A stretch of DNA of 64,000 nucleotides from Cunninghamia lanceolata (GCA_027924645.1 BSBN01000254.1:10248001-10312000), one strand, 5' to 3'. Shown: positions 34,924-47,130, counted from the stretch's first letter. Translations and numbers: made by a program. The notes: a model not told the origin generated them from the sequence alone.

Positions 34924-36052
34924 TGTATACACCTAAAAATGACACGACTCTATCTAAATAAATATTCTTAATATTTATTTCATTGTAATTTCTCTATCAA
35001 TAAATAAATCAATTTATTTATTTATTTGATTCATATTCCTCTAAATTTATTAAATATCAAAATATTTAATTACCTCTTCTAAAGTCAAAATTAAATAAAA
35101 TCCTTTATTTAATTAAATTCTTCCAAACAATTAAATAATTCTTAATTATTTAATTAAGTCAATTCTTCTTCCAAATTTAAATAAATCAATCAAATTTATT
35201 TAAAATCCTCTCAATCTCTAAAAATAAAATACAATAAAATATTTTATTTATTCTTCCAAATCATTCACAAACAATTACATAAATCTATTTATTTAATTTG
35301 CTTTCTTATCTTCTGAAATATCTTCCAAATCTTCTAAAAATAAGTCTTCTTCTTCAAGCACACAAAATTAAATAATTTATTATTTAATTTCTCTCAAATC
35401 ATGCAAAAGAAAATCACAAGTTGAGTTAACTGACTCAGTCAACCTTGTTTTTATCAACAACTCTTAAATTACAAAAAAACATTCTAATTTATGATATCAA
35501 ATTTTATCTTTATAAAAGAAAGTAGTTAACTCAAACAAAACAGCTTTTGTGTGACACTTGTCTTCTTTCTATTCACGTACATTCTCTCAAGGTTTCTATA
35601 GCATTGATCTTCTCATTCTTTCTATACCGTTGATCTTCTCTCTCACGAGGCTATAAATTGAACCCAATTCCTCCATTTCAATCATTCAAGCTTTTAGTAA
35701 CGTTACTTTGGAGGAATTACAGCACGCCTTTGGCACCCAAGTCATTCCATTTGCTTGCGATCACCCTTTTACCATATCATTACCATTGTTGTGAAGCTCA
35801 TCTTCATTGCAATAAAATATCATAGCCATTCCCATTTGACATCTTGGAATAGAAAGGAAGTGTACCTTCTGAGGGCCATATTCATAGACAAGATCATTTG
35901 TGATAGGCAATCAATGGAAGCCACGAAGTGAAGAGGTTTGCAAAGGTTTGAAGTTCTTTGTTTGGTTGATTTCTTTATTTCTTATTTCATTGAGTTATTG
36001 GGTATTGTTGATTTTATATTGATTATTCATTTACACCAATTTTCCCATAATA
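34924..36052 (+). repeat. 3' LTR of the Tat-like element, copy A
   Basis: Preceded by the purine tract aaagaggggcaaa. Starts TGTATACACC and ends CCCATAATA (CCCATAACA in copy B), 1129 bp. Its first ~450 bases are made of AT-rich words of the aataaat/tatttaatt type. A TATAAA box lies at about 35651. It is immediately followed by the copia gag target. Confidence 0.88.
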
Positions 36053-36300
36053 GTTGGTTGCAACAAGTGGTAAGAAACTCGATAAAATAGATCAAGGTGA
36101 GTGGGATAACATGGATAAGAAAACATGGGAGATAATCTGGCTTTCTCTTGTAGACTCTATTTTGCTAAATGTTTCAGAAAAGAAAAATACATATGATCTA
36201 TGGAAATGGTTGGGTGAGATCTACCAAGCTAAGAGTATGGTAAATACATTATATTTGAAAATAATTTTTTTTTCTCTAAAAATAAAGGAAGGTGATTCAG
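36053..36300 (+). pseudogene. copia gag N-terminal fragment (copy A)
   Basis: Encodes a UBN2-type copia gag piece: VATSGKKLDKIDQGEWDNM, then IIWLSLVDSILLNVSEKKN and LGEIYQAKSMVN. It is cut on the left by the gypsy LTR and on the right, after KEGDSV, by the 3' end of a minus-strand LINE. The same junctions occur in copy B. Confidence 0.88.
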
Positions 36301-36432
36301 TTATTTTTGATAAAAGGGATAAAATGGGTTTTGAAGGGGCTCTAAAACCCTACAACTAGATGCTACCCCAAAGATATAACAAAGTAGGATAGCAGCCAAA
36401 AGACAAAAAACACCTTAAGCAACAAAACATGC

Positions 36433-38232
36433 CTAGATATTCAACCTATTATAGATACTACCAACAAACAGACAGTGGCACACCATATAGCCAACCTTCA
36501 AGATCCCGTCAGCAAGGTCACATGCTTTTAAGATTTTCAGTAGTAGCCAATTCCTATTTATAAAATTCTTCATGAAGTTTGGTGAAGCCCAAAAGTTCAT
36601 CCTTTTCCTCTTGGATAGATTTATTTTTGCTTCCACGAGTCTTAGAGCTGAGTCCCCAAATTCATTACTTTTAGTCTCTTTACCTTTGTTCTTTATTTTT
36701 TGCAACTTACCCTGAGCATCCCTCTCTTCCCCCATCCCTACCATGTGTTCTTCCTTCAGCTCCTTCAGATTTTCTATGAGGATTCTTATTCTTTCCACGA
36801 TGTTCTATATGGTGCATTTTTTGATTTCCAGCATCCTTTCTAGATTTTCCTTAATATTTTTCACTTTAGTTTCCACATTGTTTAGGCGAGTGTCATGTTC
36901 TTGGCTGTGAGACACTAGGTACTTTTCCAATTATTTAACCTTTGGGATGGCTTCCCAGGACATTTGAATCCTGTTTATCTATATGAAAAACCACTTAATT
37001 AACATGTGTTGGCTATTAGCAACTTCCCTCACCTTCCCTAAAGCTTCATATAGCTCCTCCCTATTCATAGATGAAGATAGAAGGAAAGAAAAGTTCTCAA
37101 GGAGATTACTGCTAGGATTTAGGATTTGAGGAAATGGAATACCAGTCCCAGGATCTTCAATCACCATGCCCTTGACTTGTTCCTCTTTAGGATTCTTATC
37201 CATCCCAATTTTAAACTGCAACGTTTTACCTTTCTTACCTTTCTCACCAGTGTTTTTCTCCACAAAGACCTCAATTTCCTCCAGGTTCTACTTACCTTTC
37301 TTCATCTTTTCTTTCTTTTATTTACCAACCTTCTCCTCCATATACCCTTCATCTCCTACATCCCCAAAGGTGGAGTCTATGGACTAGAAATCTTCCTCTT
37401 TTCTACTCTATTTGGTCAGGGTTCTCTTTTCACTGGTCCTTTTTCTCTTTTTGGGCATTTCCCCCTCCTCTAGCTTAGAGGATTGTGGAGTGGAGAGAAC
37501 CTCTACATAAACCTCTTTGCTGACCCGATTTGGGTCCTCTTCTTCTTCCCTAGTTTCATCATCTGTGGAAACAGAGTAGTCCACGATGGGCTTCTTTCCC
37601 TTCTACACAGAACTCCCCTTTATCTCCTCACTAGGTGGTACTAGAGTTTTTATGTGCTCCATGATGAGCAGAACTAAGCCTTCATGCAAAATAGGTAACC
37701 TAGGGTTTCTCTTATTTTCTTTTATGGAAAATTCCATGGAGGATAAAAGGTAAAATGGAAAAGAAATTACCGTTTTATGTCTGAAGTGATTCAAGAACAT
37801 GAAATGATAACTATAAATGGTAGTAAAACTACCTTTAATGGTAATGTAGTGCATGATAACATCTACCACTTCTCCCTAGATAGGTTTGATGGACTTCCTC
37901 TTGTATCCTCCTGAGTTGAACTTCACAAGTAGGTTCCTCTCGTTGCCTTTAAAAAAGGATTTCAAAGCTTCCTCTCTTGCTTTAAGACGCTTAAAAAGTT
38001 TTCTCCCATCCATTGATAGGCTATTAATACCAGCTATGAGGTCTTCTATTATATCAGTCTCAGTCCCATAGACCTTAACTTTTCTGCCACGTGATGCTTT
38101 TGCAAATAAATTATTAGGAATTGGGTCTGACCCATGCAATTTATCCATAAGGGGGACAAGCCGCCCATCCAACATGATTTTGTGTACCCCATCACAGGAG
38201 CAAGGCTCCATCCTATTCCTATCTCCTCCCAT
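36433..38232 (-). pseudogene. LINE ORF3, copy A (unknown protein, 600 codons)
   Basis: Starts MGGDRNRMEPCSCDGVHKIM about 290 bases after RNase H and runs in one phase to TAG at 36433. Residues ~1-190 look globular, with KLHGSDPIPNNLFAK, FNSGGYKRKSIKPI and a hydrophobic block FTTIYSYHFMFLNHFRH / VISFPFYLLSSMEFSI / LHEGLVLLIMEHIK. A Lys/Glu-rich linker follows, then a helical coiled-coil-like C-terminus (RIRILIENLKELKEEH) ending CHCLFVGSIYNRLNI. Stops special to this copy lie at 37876, 37603 and 36979. Others are shared with copy B. It is 75 bases shorter than B by one in-frame deletion. I know no family for it. Confidence 0.7.
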
Positions 38233-38499
38233 TTTAGTCGATCTATGGTTGTCTCTTTCAGAATACTCCAACTTCTGCAAAAGAAATGGTGCTTTTCCTA
38301 TTTTAATAGAAGGGTCTTCAGCCTACCCATTAGCGTGTGAACTATTCTAGAGTTATCATCAGGTTAAATCTTGAAAATAATATTGAAGTTGTCATAATTT
38401 CCTTCATTAGTCACAATGGATTTCACCTCACTTGGCATGTCTAATGGGTTTTCCAATTGTTTGATATCATGGGAAATCACTCCCTCATTGGCCGTTACA

Positions 38500-38821
38500 T
38501 TAGCCAACCCATTTATTTCCTAAAATTTATAGGAAATTAAAGATTTCTCAAAAGAATTTAACATTTGAATAGAATCCTTTATCAACATTTGAATGGTCCA
38601 ACTTTGGACTTGGATTTCCTTTAGGCAATTTATGATATTGAGTGAGTCCCCTTCGATCCAAGCCTTCTTATAAACTTTCTCATAGGCTAGCTTGATGCTA
38701 TGGTAGGCTGCCACAGCTTTAGCGTAGTGATTAGACTTGATGCCTAATGGGAGCACCACAACCAAAATAAACCTACCTTTATCATCTCTTAACACTCCTC
38801 CACTACTAGCTAACCTGGGAT
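38500..38821 (-). pseudogene. LINE RNase H, copy A
   Basis: Minus strand: LRDDKGRFILVVVLPLGIKS, then AAYHSIKLAYEKVYKKAWIEGDS and LNIINCLKEIQ, the usual LINE RNase H order. The catalytic Glu expected in the NN-A-E-A motif is Lys here (SNHYAKAVAAY), and likewise in copy B. It is cut on its N-terminal side by the 38822 insertion. The A copy keeps about 163 bases after RNase H that copy B has lost. Confidence 0.88.
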
Positions 38822-40566
38822 TGTTGATGATTGTTTTGATGCAATCATAACAATAAGTTAAAATTCACATGACATGAACTGTAACTATACTTGAAAGACA
38901 AGAAGGAATCATTTGGTGATTCAACTAATCCCAAGTCTACAATAGTTCGGTTGGTCAAGTTCAGTTGGTCAATGTGAAGCTGTAATGTTCAAGGGGCCTT
39001 ACGTAGTTTAGGTTTATTTTGTGGTTTACTGAACTAAGAATATGCAAAGAGGTCATAGATTTCAACAAGTATTATGTTCATTTGCATACAAGTGATACTG
39101 GGCTGCAAGTTTTAGAGGGTTTTCTTGGATTTTGCAGCTTTCTTCTTGATCTGTTTATGAAAACTGTCTACTTATAGCTCTATTATCATGCTTCTTCAAA
39201 CTTGAGACAATTTCCTTTGGATTTCTACGTTTTCAGCTAGATATTTCAGATGGGTTGGGAAAAGTTAGAGAGATCTAATCTACACTTCATCTAATCTACA
39301 GAAGGATCTAATTGTTTCTGTTATCCACTATGTAAATACCACAGTAATTTGATCAAATCCACAGTAAAAACCCTAAATGTAAGTTCTGAGCATTTTCACA
39401 AACATACATTTAAAATTGCAAGCTCTCAAAGAAGATATTTCAAAATACAAAGAAGGGCAGGAGAACACTCAGAAGATAGATGCAGAACTCCAGATTCTAT
39501 TGTATTAGAAACGAATAGCCATACATGATTTACAATGTAAGAATGACTCTTAGTTTCATTGATCATACTACAGAGAACTTACAAGCTTTACAGATACAGT
39601 AAGACAGCCAGACATTCCACGCACATCTTACTGCAGACAAACAGGCGACCTCCTTCTTCTACTTCTAAACTATGCTAACTTGCTGTGTTTTCCTAAAATC
39701 TTGTTGTAGGCCCTAAAAATCCCTATTGTAAAGTATTACAGAGTAGAGAGGCACAATATAAAGACATTTTGATTGTCCTCACTACAGCAAAAACCTAACT
39801 GAACCCCTGGTTCAAACCCCTGGTTACAGCAATAAATGCAGTTGAACCAGCTCTCAAAAATATCTCTGAGCAGTGGTCAAATCTGGGCGAAATATTGCCC
39901 CTTCTGAGAAGTTCCGGCAGCTGGGTAATAACTTCTATTTGTCTGTTGTAGTAACGCCGCCAGCTGCAACCTTGTTCTTTACTTGAATGGCTTTGACTTT
40001 CGCACTTCATCCTTATCTTCTTGCCCCTGAGATCAGATCTTCTGCCTCCATGAAGTCACTGTGTTGACCTTCCAGCTGCTTCCTCAACTGCAAGTCTGCA
40101 AGACAAGACAAGCAATAAGTTTCACATTTATCACATAAGCAGCAGGAAATTAAAATAACCGTTTAAATCCAGGTGACAGCGCAAGATTGAGAAAATCAGA
40201 TCCAAAATCCGCTCAAAACGCGTCCAAAATGAGCTCAGACTGCTCAAACTTGATTAGGTCAACTATCGCTGACTGAAAAATGCCAGAGGCGCCAAAAAAA
40301 ACACTTTAAAATGTCCACCGCCTCATTTCCCGCCCATCGGCATGTATATCCCTGTCGGTGCGTCAAAAAACAGGTTAGTCGATATACCTCATCATCATGA
40401 TATTCTAGAAATATGATGCATTCCCTCCTGAAGGTCCAGATGAATGTCATCATGATATTTCGCTTCTGCATATCGGGGAAAAGAACAACATCATCATCAT
40501 CATATTGTTGAAGAAGAATAGGAGGATGCGAATATGATCATGTTGCCGAGGAGAGGAAAATGATGG

Positions 40567-41191
40567 TGACGTCATCATGATATTCGGGCTTCATTGAAAT
40601 GCTAAGGATGACGTCATCGTCATATCCGGTTAAGATCAGGGGGCTAATTGTGATATCGGGTCATCTAAGGAGCATGATCAGGATGATGAATGTAATATGA
40701 TCCTTTTGCGGCCAAGGCAACCCTCTCGAAAGATCAGCATGATGAAGATCATCATCATGATATTTAGGGCTTTTGTCAAACTTGGAATAAGACGTCATCA
40801 TCATATTTCGGCAAATGGATCGTGCTTGAAAAAATATCCTGTTTGAAGGAAAAAATGTGATGATGATGATCATCAGGATATTAGCCTCTGTCGAACATAG
40901 AATAATACATCATCATCATGTTCGGGAAACGGATCGTGCTTTGAAAAATATATCCTGTTTGAAGGAAAGAATGATGATGATGATGATCATCAGGATATTA
41001 GCTTCTGCCGAACATAGAATAAGACATCATCATCATAATTCGCGAACCAGATCGTGTTTCGGAAAATATCCTGTTGAAGGGAAAAAATGATGATGATGAT
41101 GATCATCAGGATATTTACTTCTTCGTTTATCAGATCGGGATGACGTCATCATGATATCCGGGGCCTTTGTTAAACTTAAAACATGACGTCA
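40567..41191. promoter_or_regulatory. four TGACGTCA palindromes (candidate bZIP sites)
   Basis: Perfect TGACGTCA occurs at 40567-40574, 40609-40616, 41141-41148 and 41184-41191, each followed by tcatcatgat or tcatcgtcat. In plants this palindrome is a site for TGA- and related bZIP factors (established). That it acts here as an LTR enhancer is inference. Confidence 0.55.
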
Positions 41192-41290
41192 TCATGATAT
41201 TTCACCAACTGGATCATGCTTGGGAAAAATCCTGCCGAGGAGAGGAAAATGTGATGATGATGATCATTAGGATCTTTGCAAAAGGTTGTA
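40740..41290. repeat. ~117-bp tandem repeat, about five units
   Basis: The word catca(g/t)gatatt recurs at about 40752, 40871, 40988 and 41104, i.e. at 116-119-base spacing. Each is followed by gaacatagaataa-type words, catcatcat, 'ggatcgtgctt' and 'aatatcctg.tgaagg'. Units further right are more diverged. Confidence 0.85.
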
Positions 41291-42482
41291 TTTCATCGGC
41301 AGGAGGACTTTACGAAATATCAGGTGGACAAACAAGATCATGATGATCTTGACAATATAACAGGATAAAAATATGATGATGATGTCATCATCATATTTCG
41401 TTCTCGGAGCACAAGGATAAGTTAAGGTCATCATGATATTTGCGCTAGGGTGATATTACAAAATATGATGATGCTGTTGAGAAATGTAATATCGAACTCT
41501 TCTGAATAGATAGGGTGATCATCATGATATTACGCTAACCGGAGATCAGGAGGATATGAAGATGATGATCCTCTTTCTTGAATTATCATGATGATGATTC
41601 CAGCACTTAGCAAATTTCAACGAATGAGCCTCGTGAACGAACAGGATGATATGAAGTCGTCATCATCATATTTCGAACTTCAGCAAATATCATGATGATG
41701 ACCTTGCGATAGGATTTGAACATGCGCATGCAAATATGCCGATAATGAATTTGCTAAGTCAGGGCGATCTTATACTATCAGCATGATATTTTAAGATCAG
41801 GCGATGCAAAGATATCATGATGATGTTCGCGATACAAAGACCGCTCGACGGGGTAACTTACCTTGACTGAAAGCCGATGTCATCATGATATTCGAACCTC
41901 AGGATATTATCGGGGGGGGGGGCGTTCAAATATGATGATGATGATGATCATCATGCAACCAAAACCGAGTTTATAATATGACCCATCCTAAAAGAAATCA
42001 TGATGCCGACAATGCGCCTAAGGCCATTCGACGGGTAAAGAGCACTACCACCTAAAATTGACGTTCGGATGTTGCGACTGCATGATTTTTATCGGGTGAT
42101 AGACCAAGATCATGATGATCCTGTCAACATGACTTAAGATATAAAAAAAAAAAAAAAAAAATATGATGATCCTCCAGCGAATATCAGGTTTGACCAAAAC
42201 TTTGACCGTGCATAACTTTCACATATGGACAAATTTTCAAGTGAAGTAAAAGGCAAACCTGCATGGAATTTCAAGCTCTTTCTAAATATGAGGTCACAGC
42301 AATAAAATATGAACTTTGACAAACTGACCTCATGATGATGACCTACCTTATGCAATATCATGATGATGATGCACCTGACCTTCATTTTTACCAGACCGCC
42401 AAAAAGCAGAAAAAACACAAGCAGAAGCAAAAAGCAAGACATCAGCAGGGGTCCTCGTTTTGCTAAGGAGCAAAATGGGGCG

Positions 42483-42501
42483 TGTTGTGAACATCACAAC
42501 A
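42483..42501. repeat. terminal palindrome of the 3.68-kb insertion
   Basis: TGTTGTGAACATCACAACA: two perfect 8-base arms around three bases, ending exactly at the insertion junction. It follows a purine-rich tract at 42465-42482. Confidence 0.9.
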
Positions 42502-42924
42502 GGGATTCCCTTTTGCTACCTTCTCGAAGTTGACCTTTACCCACCCCAAAGGTGGGGTCTTCCATTTGACCTAATCTCTAGCCTTTTTAATCTTCCTAAA
42601 TGAGATAGAGATATCAACCATTAAGCCCCAATAAGTCATAATTTGAAGTGTGATCCTTTGACCCATTCCATTTTTTGTCCACCGTACCTTGAGTGAAGTT
42701 TTCCTTTATAGCCCTCATAATTTTCACCATCACACCATCAATAGACATTGTTGTCTCACCAGAATATTCTATTATTTCTTTGTTTCCAAACTCCCCAGGC
42801 CACATGGGGGAGGGTGAGGGCCCAAAGGAATCTAAGTGCAAAATTTAGGGAAGGAGCTTGCCACTGGGCAACCAAGTCCTGTAAGGAGTTTTGAAAAACC
42901 CATTCGAAGTTCCAAAGAGAGAGA
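42502..42924 (-). pseudogene. LINE ORF2 part before RNase H, copy A
   Basis: Minus-strand reading gives LPHVAWGVWKQRNNRIFW (~42800) and FTQGTVDKKWNG, the linker between zf-RVT and RNase H of plant LINEs. It matches 52060-52455 in copy B. It ends at 42924, where B continues (tttcccc..) but A passes into R1. Confidence 0.85.
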
Positions 42925-42925
42925 C

Positions 42926-43869
42926 TATGGAAGAGTTTAGAGAGCTGGCTTGTAATGTACATTTAGGTAGGGATTTAAGTCCACATGTAAACAGAGTGCA
43001 TAGCTATTTAGACAAAGACCTAGGTCCCACATAAATAAATGGTGTTTGATTACAACGTGAGTAGTTGTTAGGTAAAGATTTAGGTCCCACATAATTAATT
43101 GGTGTTTGACTATAACCCAGCTAAATTTAATGTCTTCCTTACAATTAAATTTAAATGCTAGATTTGATATTCTTTATAAATAAATATAACCACTGTTTTG
43201 ATTTGATAATTAACCATTAATTTTTATTGAATGTATTAAATAATAATTCCATATGAATTAAAGATATGATATTTTCACATCTATAGAGAAAACTTACGAG
43301 GATTTTTTGTCATAAGTTTTACAATAAATCATATAGACTTTATATTAGACTTGTAAATTATTTAATATTAAAAAAATATTAAATTTTTATGTTCTAAAAA
43401 ACTATATATAAGATTAATAGTAAGTATTTGTGTATTGAATATACTGTACTTCTTATTGTTATTAAAATATGGTTATATAAAATGGCATTATTTATAAGAT
43501 TTGTATTAGTTAAATACATTATTTCTAATAAGAGAAAATTATTTTCAGAATTTTTTAAAATAAATTGTAAAATAATGTTTAAGATTTTATGAATAAATTT
43601 AATTATATGAAAAAAATTTTAGACAATAGAATGAAATATTTAATTTTAAGGATTAATGATTTTTGTATTATTTAATCAATTAAAAATTTAGATTATATAG
43701 ATATTTTTCTTTAGATAGTGGATTACAATATTATGAGGAAGCAAACACTCAAATTAAATGCCATCCTTATGTTAAGCTACCACAGGTAGGGAATCTAGTC
43801 CCTCAAAGTCACCTAAAGGTAAATCCTAGCTCAATTTACCTTAAGGGATTGGAACCTTGGTGGATAGCT
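42926..43869. repeat. dispersed repeat R1, copy 2
   Basis: 944-bp copy of 5923-6888. It lies exactly between the end of duplicate A (42924) and the start of duplicate B (about 43946). Flanks on the two sides differ from those of copy 1, so the shared limits 42926 and 43869 approximate the unit's ends. Confidence 0.85.
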
Positions 43870-43945
43870 GATGGAGGAACTTCCGGAGATCATAACTTTT
43901 GACTTGGATGTGGGTTTTCTACGAGATATTATGGGTGGATGCAAG
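43870..43945. other. unique joint between R1 and duplicate B
   Basis: 76 bases found in neither R1 copy 1's flank nor duplicate A. No feature recognised. Confidence 0.6.
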
Positions 43946-45849
43946 AATGAACCTAAATCACTGTAACCGATTCTATCTAAATTATGGCAAGAAAACACAT
44001 CTAATGCAAGAATGTTTTGTGTTTGTGATCAGGTTAACTTACAAAGTCTTGATTTTTGTTATTATGTCTTTCTATGCTACTCGAGCATGTCACAAAAAAG
44101 AGATGCTATGATGGGGGCATAATCATTTTCTTTGTCTGCTATTTGTGGATTAATCTTTAGTAATGTGAAGCCTTGTCTAATGACATGATCGACAAAAGAT
44201 CATTGAGGACTTCAAAGGTCTAACATGAATGGGGGTAATCCTTGTCTGCTAATATGCAAGAAATACTCAGGTCATCTCGGTTCAATTATACCTAGAGGCT
44301 TGTATTAACTTGCTAAATCAAAATTGATGTAAGTGATACTCAGGTCATCTCAGTTCAAATTATACCTAGATGCTTGTATTTTCTTACAACATTTGGAAAA
44401 AGTACCAAAACAATCGCCCAATGATGAAATAAACACTTCAAAATACTTGCAAAATCAAGATGGAAAAACCATTTGGCATCCATATCGTATCCATTTACAT
44501 CCATATACCATGCAATAATGATCCAAAATTAAGAGTATCAATGTTTACACATACAAGCTTGTGATCCTTTCATTCACATTTCTTTTGTTAGTCAGTCTTC
44601 TATCCATCATTGTGTCAGTTCTGTGTTGATTGAGTACATTTGGACATAACAAAAACATAACATTAAATTGCATATCATATCCCATGAGATAGTCATTAAC
44701 ATGATTAGATCATTCGCATACATAATAGTGCATTAGGTCATCCATATACATTTGCATCATAATGTAGCATCAATAGAAAAAATCAAAAACATAGACAAGT
44801 ACATTGCATAACACTACATAATCATATAGATAATATCCACATTTGCATATTAGATCATTAGAAATCATCTAAGTCTGCATTATGTCATCATCATATCAGA
44901 GTCCTAGACTCATAGGTAAACATCATAGTATAGAATCAATACAATACATCCATAACGACATCACATAGCATCATATAGCCAAAATAAAAGTGTACATCAC
45001 ATATGAAACATCATAAAATAGAATGCATCCATGACATATAGCATCAACAACTGCATATATAGATCATTAATAGCTGCATCATCATATAAATATCACATAA
45101 AAACATGTCCAAATGTACAATATCAAAGTCCATCTCTGAGTGAAAATCATATACAGTGTATACATCACATAAATAATGATACATGTCTCGGTACAAAATG
45201 ATACAAGTATGTACACATTATGCTATCTGAGCCATCAAAAGGTGTATACATAAGCCAAAATCGGTACAAGTGTATAGGCTAGCCCTGCTGCCATGGAACA
45301 CTACTCCCAGCACTGCCCTCTCCATTCCCTCCTCTGCTAGCCCCCGACTACTGTGGGCCCATCACCAAAGCTGTAGGCTGTGACCCCCCTACTCTCTGAG
45401 AAGTGCCTTCCACTGACAGGCTCCTAAAGCTGGATGCCCTCTGATCCACCGGCATAGCCCCATGGTATAGACCTCTATAGTACTAAGTCTGGGCCTACAC
45501 CATAGAAAGCTCTGCCTAAACTTGTGCAAGATGCGCATGTGCCTGCTACACCTATGTAACCACAAATATAGTAGCCCCATCTGTACCCAAAGCGGCTAGG
45601 GCAGTGTCTCTCTCTAATCTCAAAGCCCCCACCCTCACCAATGTTGCATCATGCTTTGCAGTGAGCCCAGATAAAACTCATGCATCTAACTCTCTTCAAG
45701 ACTCTACCACTCAAAGATGTGCCCTGAGCTGCCTCACCTATCCATGTAGCGTAATAATAGCTTGCTGCTATAAATCAGGCTGGGTAGGAGCCTGAGAAAC
45801 TTGAACCTGTAGAACCTGCTGCTGACCTACCTACAGTGTAACCTATGGC

Positions 45850-47130
45850 TACACTACCTACTGCTTCTGGCAAGGTCCTTCCCCAACTCTCTTCCTCCTC
45901 CTCTTCCTCTGTCACCTCCATCTCCACCATCATCTCCATCTCCCCGTCCTCCTCTCCCCGTCCTCCATCTCCTCCTCCTCCTAGCTGCCCCATCCTCATC
46001 ATCTGAGTCCTCATCTAGCTGAGGCACCAACTCTTGTGGTCTTGAGTATCTCAGAAATGGGTGCGCAGCCAACCACTCCTCATAATCAGGAGTCATACTT
46101 GCGTCTATCACCTCCCTCCTCATCGTCCATGCCACATAAGGAGTCTGCTGAAACTCTGCTAAGGCCTCCTCATAAGAAGCAACTGGGCCCCATCTGAACT
46201 GCATTGCATGTGTTCACGTAAACTGGGCCTACCCCTGTGGCATGTCCTATATCCTGGCAAACTGTCACCGAACCCTGCTAACAATCTATCTCTCTAGTAT
46301 GAACCAAGTCCTGCCAATGAGCCACTAAGTCTGAAAGTAGTAGGGTAGCTTGTCATCCTTATCATCCCAAGGCTCACACTCCAAGTAGGGACACAAGACA
46401 ACTCTATCTACATTGTCTAGGGCATGTCTCCAATACTCAATCTTTCCTAGCTTATGTTGGGAAATAACGCCTACATATCCATAGCTGTACAGCTCACCCC
46501 TCTACCTAGAAAACATGCATATTGGCCAAGTGATCACAATATGCTCCCATAGCCAAAACTGAAGTAGTGAAACACCTGCCGACAAACTCGCACCCCTGTG
46601 GTATACCACCTAATGTATATTGTGGTATAGGTGAGCCAAAACACAAACACCCCATGCAAAATGGGTGCCCTCTGTGATCATCCACTCCATGACCTGACCC
46701 CAACCAATCAGGAATCCACACGACCTCCTATCAGAGCAGACAACACCCCTGATCAACCCAGCCACTATCCCTGGGAAGTAATCATAGTAGTCATGAATAT
46801 CCTGCTAAGAGATAACCTATCCCTCTAGCTCAGCATCATCAAAAACTTGTCTGCACTCCGCCAGTCCTGCATACCGTTGAGGATCATACTCTATTAGCTC
46901 ACCCTGTATGGGCAAGTGCATAATCCTATATACATCCTCCAAGGTAATCGCCATCTCACCAGTAGGCAAGTGGAAGGTCCCGTCCTCGCTGTGGAATCAC
47001 TCAACTACTATAGTCAACAAACCAAGGTTTGAAAGAACCTCGGGCATGAGGCACACATAGTCTAGACCCATAGTGCCGAGAGCCTCTTGATCTATCTTTG
47101 TAAGCATGTACCGTTGCAACAACAGTAAGG
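45850..47130 (-). pseudogene. antisense plant mobile domain ORF, copy B
   Basis: Second copy of the PMD ORF. The third block (46204-45854) is the best preserved: EEALAEFQQTPYVAWTMRRE, then PDYEEWLAAHPFLRYS and a long Gly/Arg/Asp-rich tail. A middle block lies at 46721-46506. The N-terminal PMD motif region (~47000-46870) is more damaged than in copy A. Frame changes separate the blocks. The part at 45530-45650 is present here but absent at the equivalent place in copy A (near 32285). Confidence 0.8.

Larger units (their letters stand above)
28396..36052 (+). mobile_element. Ty3/gypsy Tat-like retrotransposon, 3' half (copy A)
   Basis: Begins abruptly within RNase H. It holds RNase H and integrase (28396-30099), a long 3' region with an antisense plant-mobile-domain ORF (33850-32500), a purine tract at 34908-34923 and a 3' LTR (34924-36052). 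RNase H-integrase order without a chromodomain, plus an antisense extra ORF between integrase and LTR, fits the Tat lineage (family knowledge). It sits in a copia gag gene. The part from 30680 is duplicated at 43946-49359. Confidence 0.85.
40380..42130. repeat. ATCATCATGATAT-rich region
   Basis: Dozens of interspersed words of the form atcatcatgatatt and its complement aatatcatgatgat, spaced by unique, more GC-rich sequence, on both strands. Also present are an 11-base G run (41912-41922) and a 19-base A run (42143-42161). The arrangement is not a simple microsatellite: the words recur at irregular distances of about 30-120 bases. Confidence 0.9.
38822..42501. mobile_element. 3.68-kb TG...CA insertion, probable long solo LTR
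   Basis: Copy A of the LINE is interrupted here. Copy B reads straight through (tgggattccctt at ~52045). The insert starts TGTTGATGATTG and ends CATCACAACA, with GGGAT on both sides (38817-38821 and 42502-42506). These are the marks of LTR-retrotransposon integration. I find no gag or pol and no second LTR inside, so a solo LTR or a large LTR-derivative is most likely. Its right end carries a palindrome and a purine tract (42465-42482). Orientation is uncertain. The 1.7 kb from 40380 to 42130 is densely repetitive (see separate entries). Short frames inside (39795-40010, 40857-41090, 42134-42442) are not recognised. Confidence 0.8.
36301..42924 (-). mobile_element. LINE inserted in copia gag (copy A), itself interrupted
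   Basis: Minus-strand LINE whose 3' end lies at about 36301 in the copia gag. It contains the ORF2 C-terminal region (42924-42502 and 38821-38500), then ORF3 (38232-36433). It is split by the 3.68-kb element 38822-42501 and cut at 42924 by R1. Copy B (49609-54355) shows the uninterrupted arrangement. Confidence 0.85.

Noticed and set aside
34421..34936. Plus-strand frame of 171 codons, also open (159 codons) in copy B at 47750-48229
   Set aside because: Copies A and B are recent duplicates, so shared openness is weak evidence; the product is unrecognised and the frame runs into the purine tract and LTR.
37126..37473. Plus-strand frames 37126-37473 and 50508-50961 (Phe/Leu/Pro-rich)
   Set aside because: Complement of the Lys/Glu-rich linker of LINE ORF3, which continues in phase through this region on the minus strand.
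40380..42130. CRISPR array or centromeric satellite
   Set aside because: Words are short, irregularly spaced and on both strands; the block lies inside an LTR-like insertion in a plant genome, and the tandem part has only about five diverged units.
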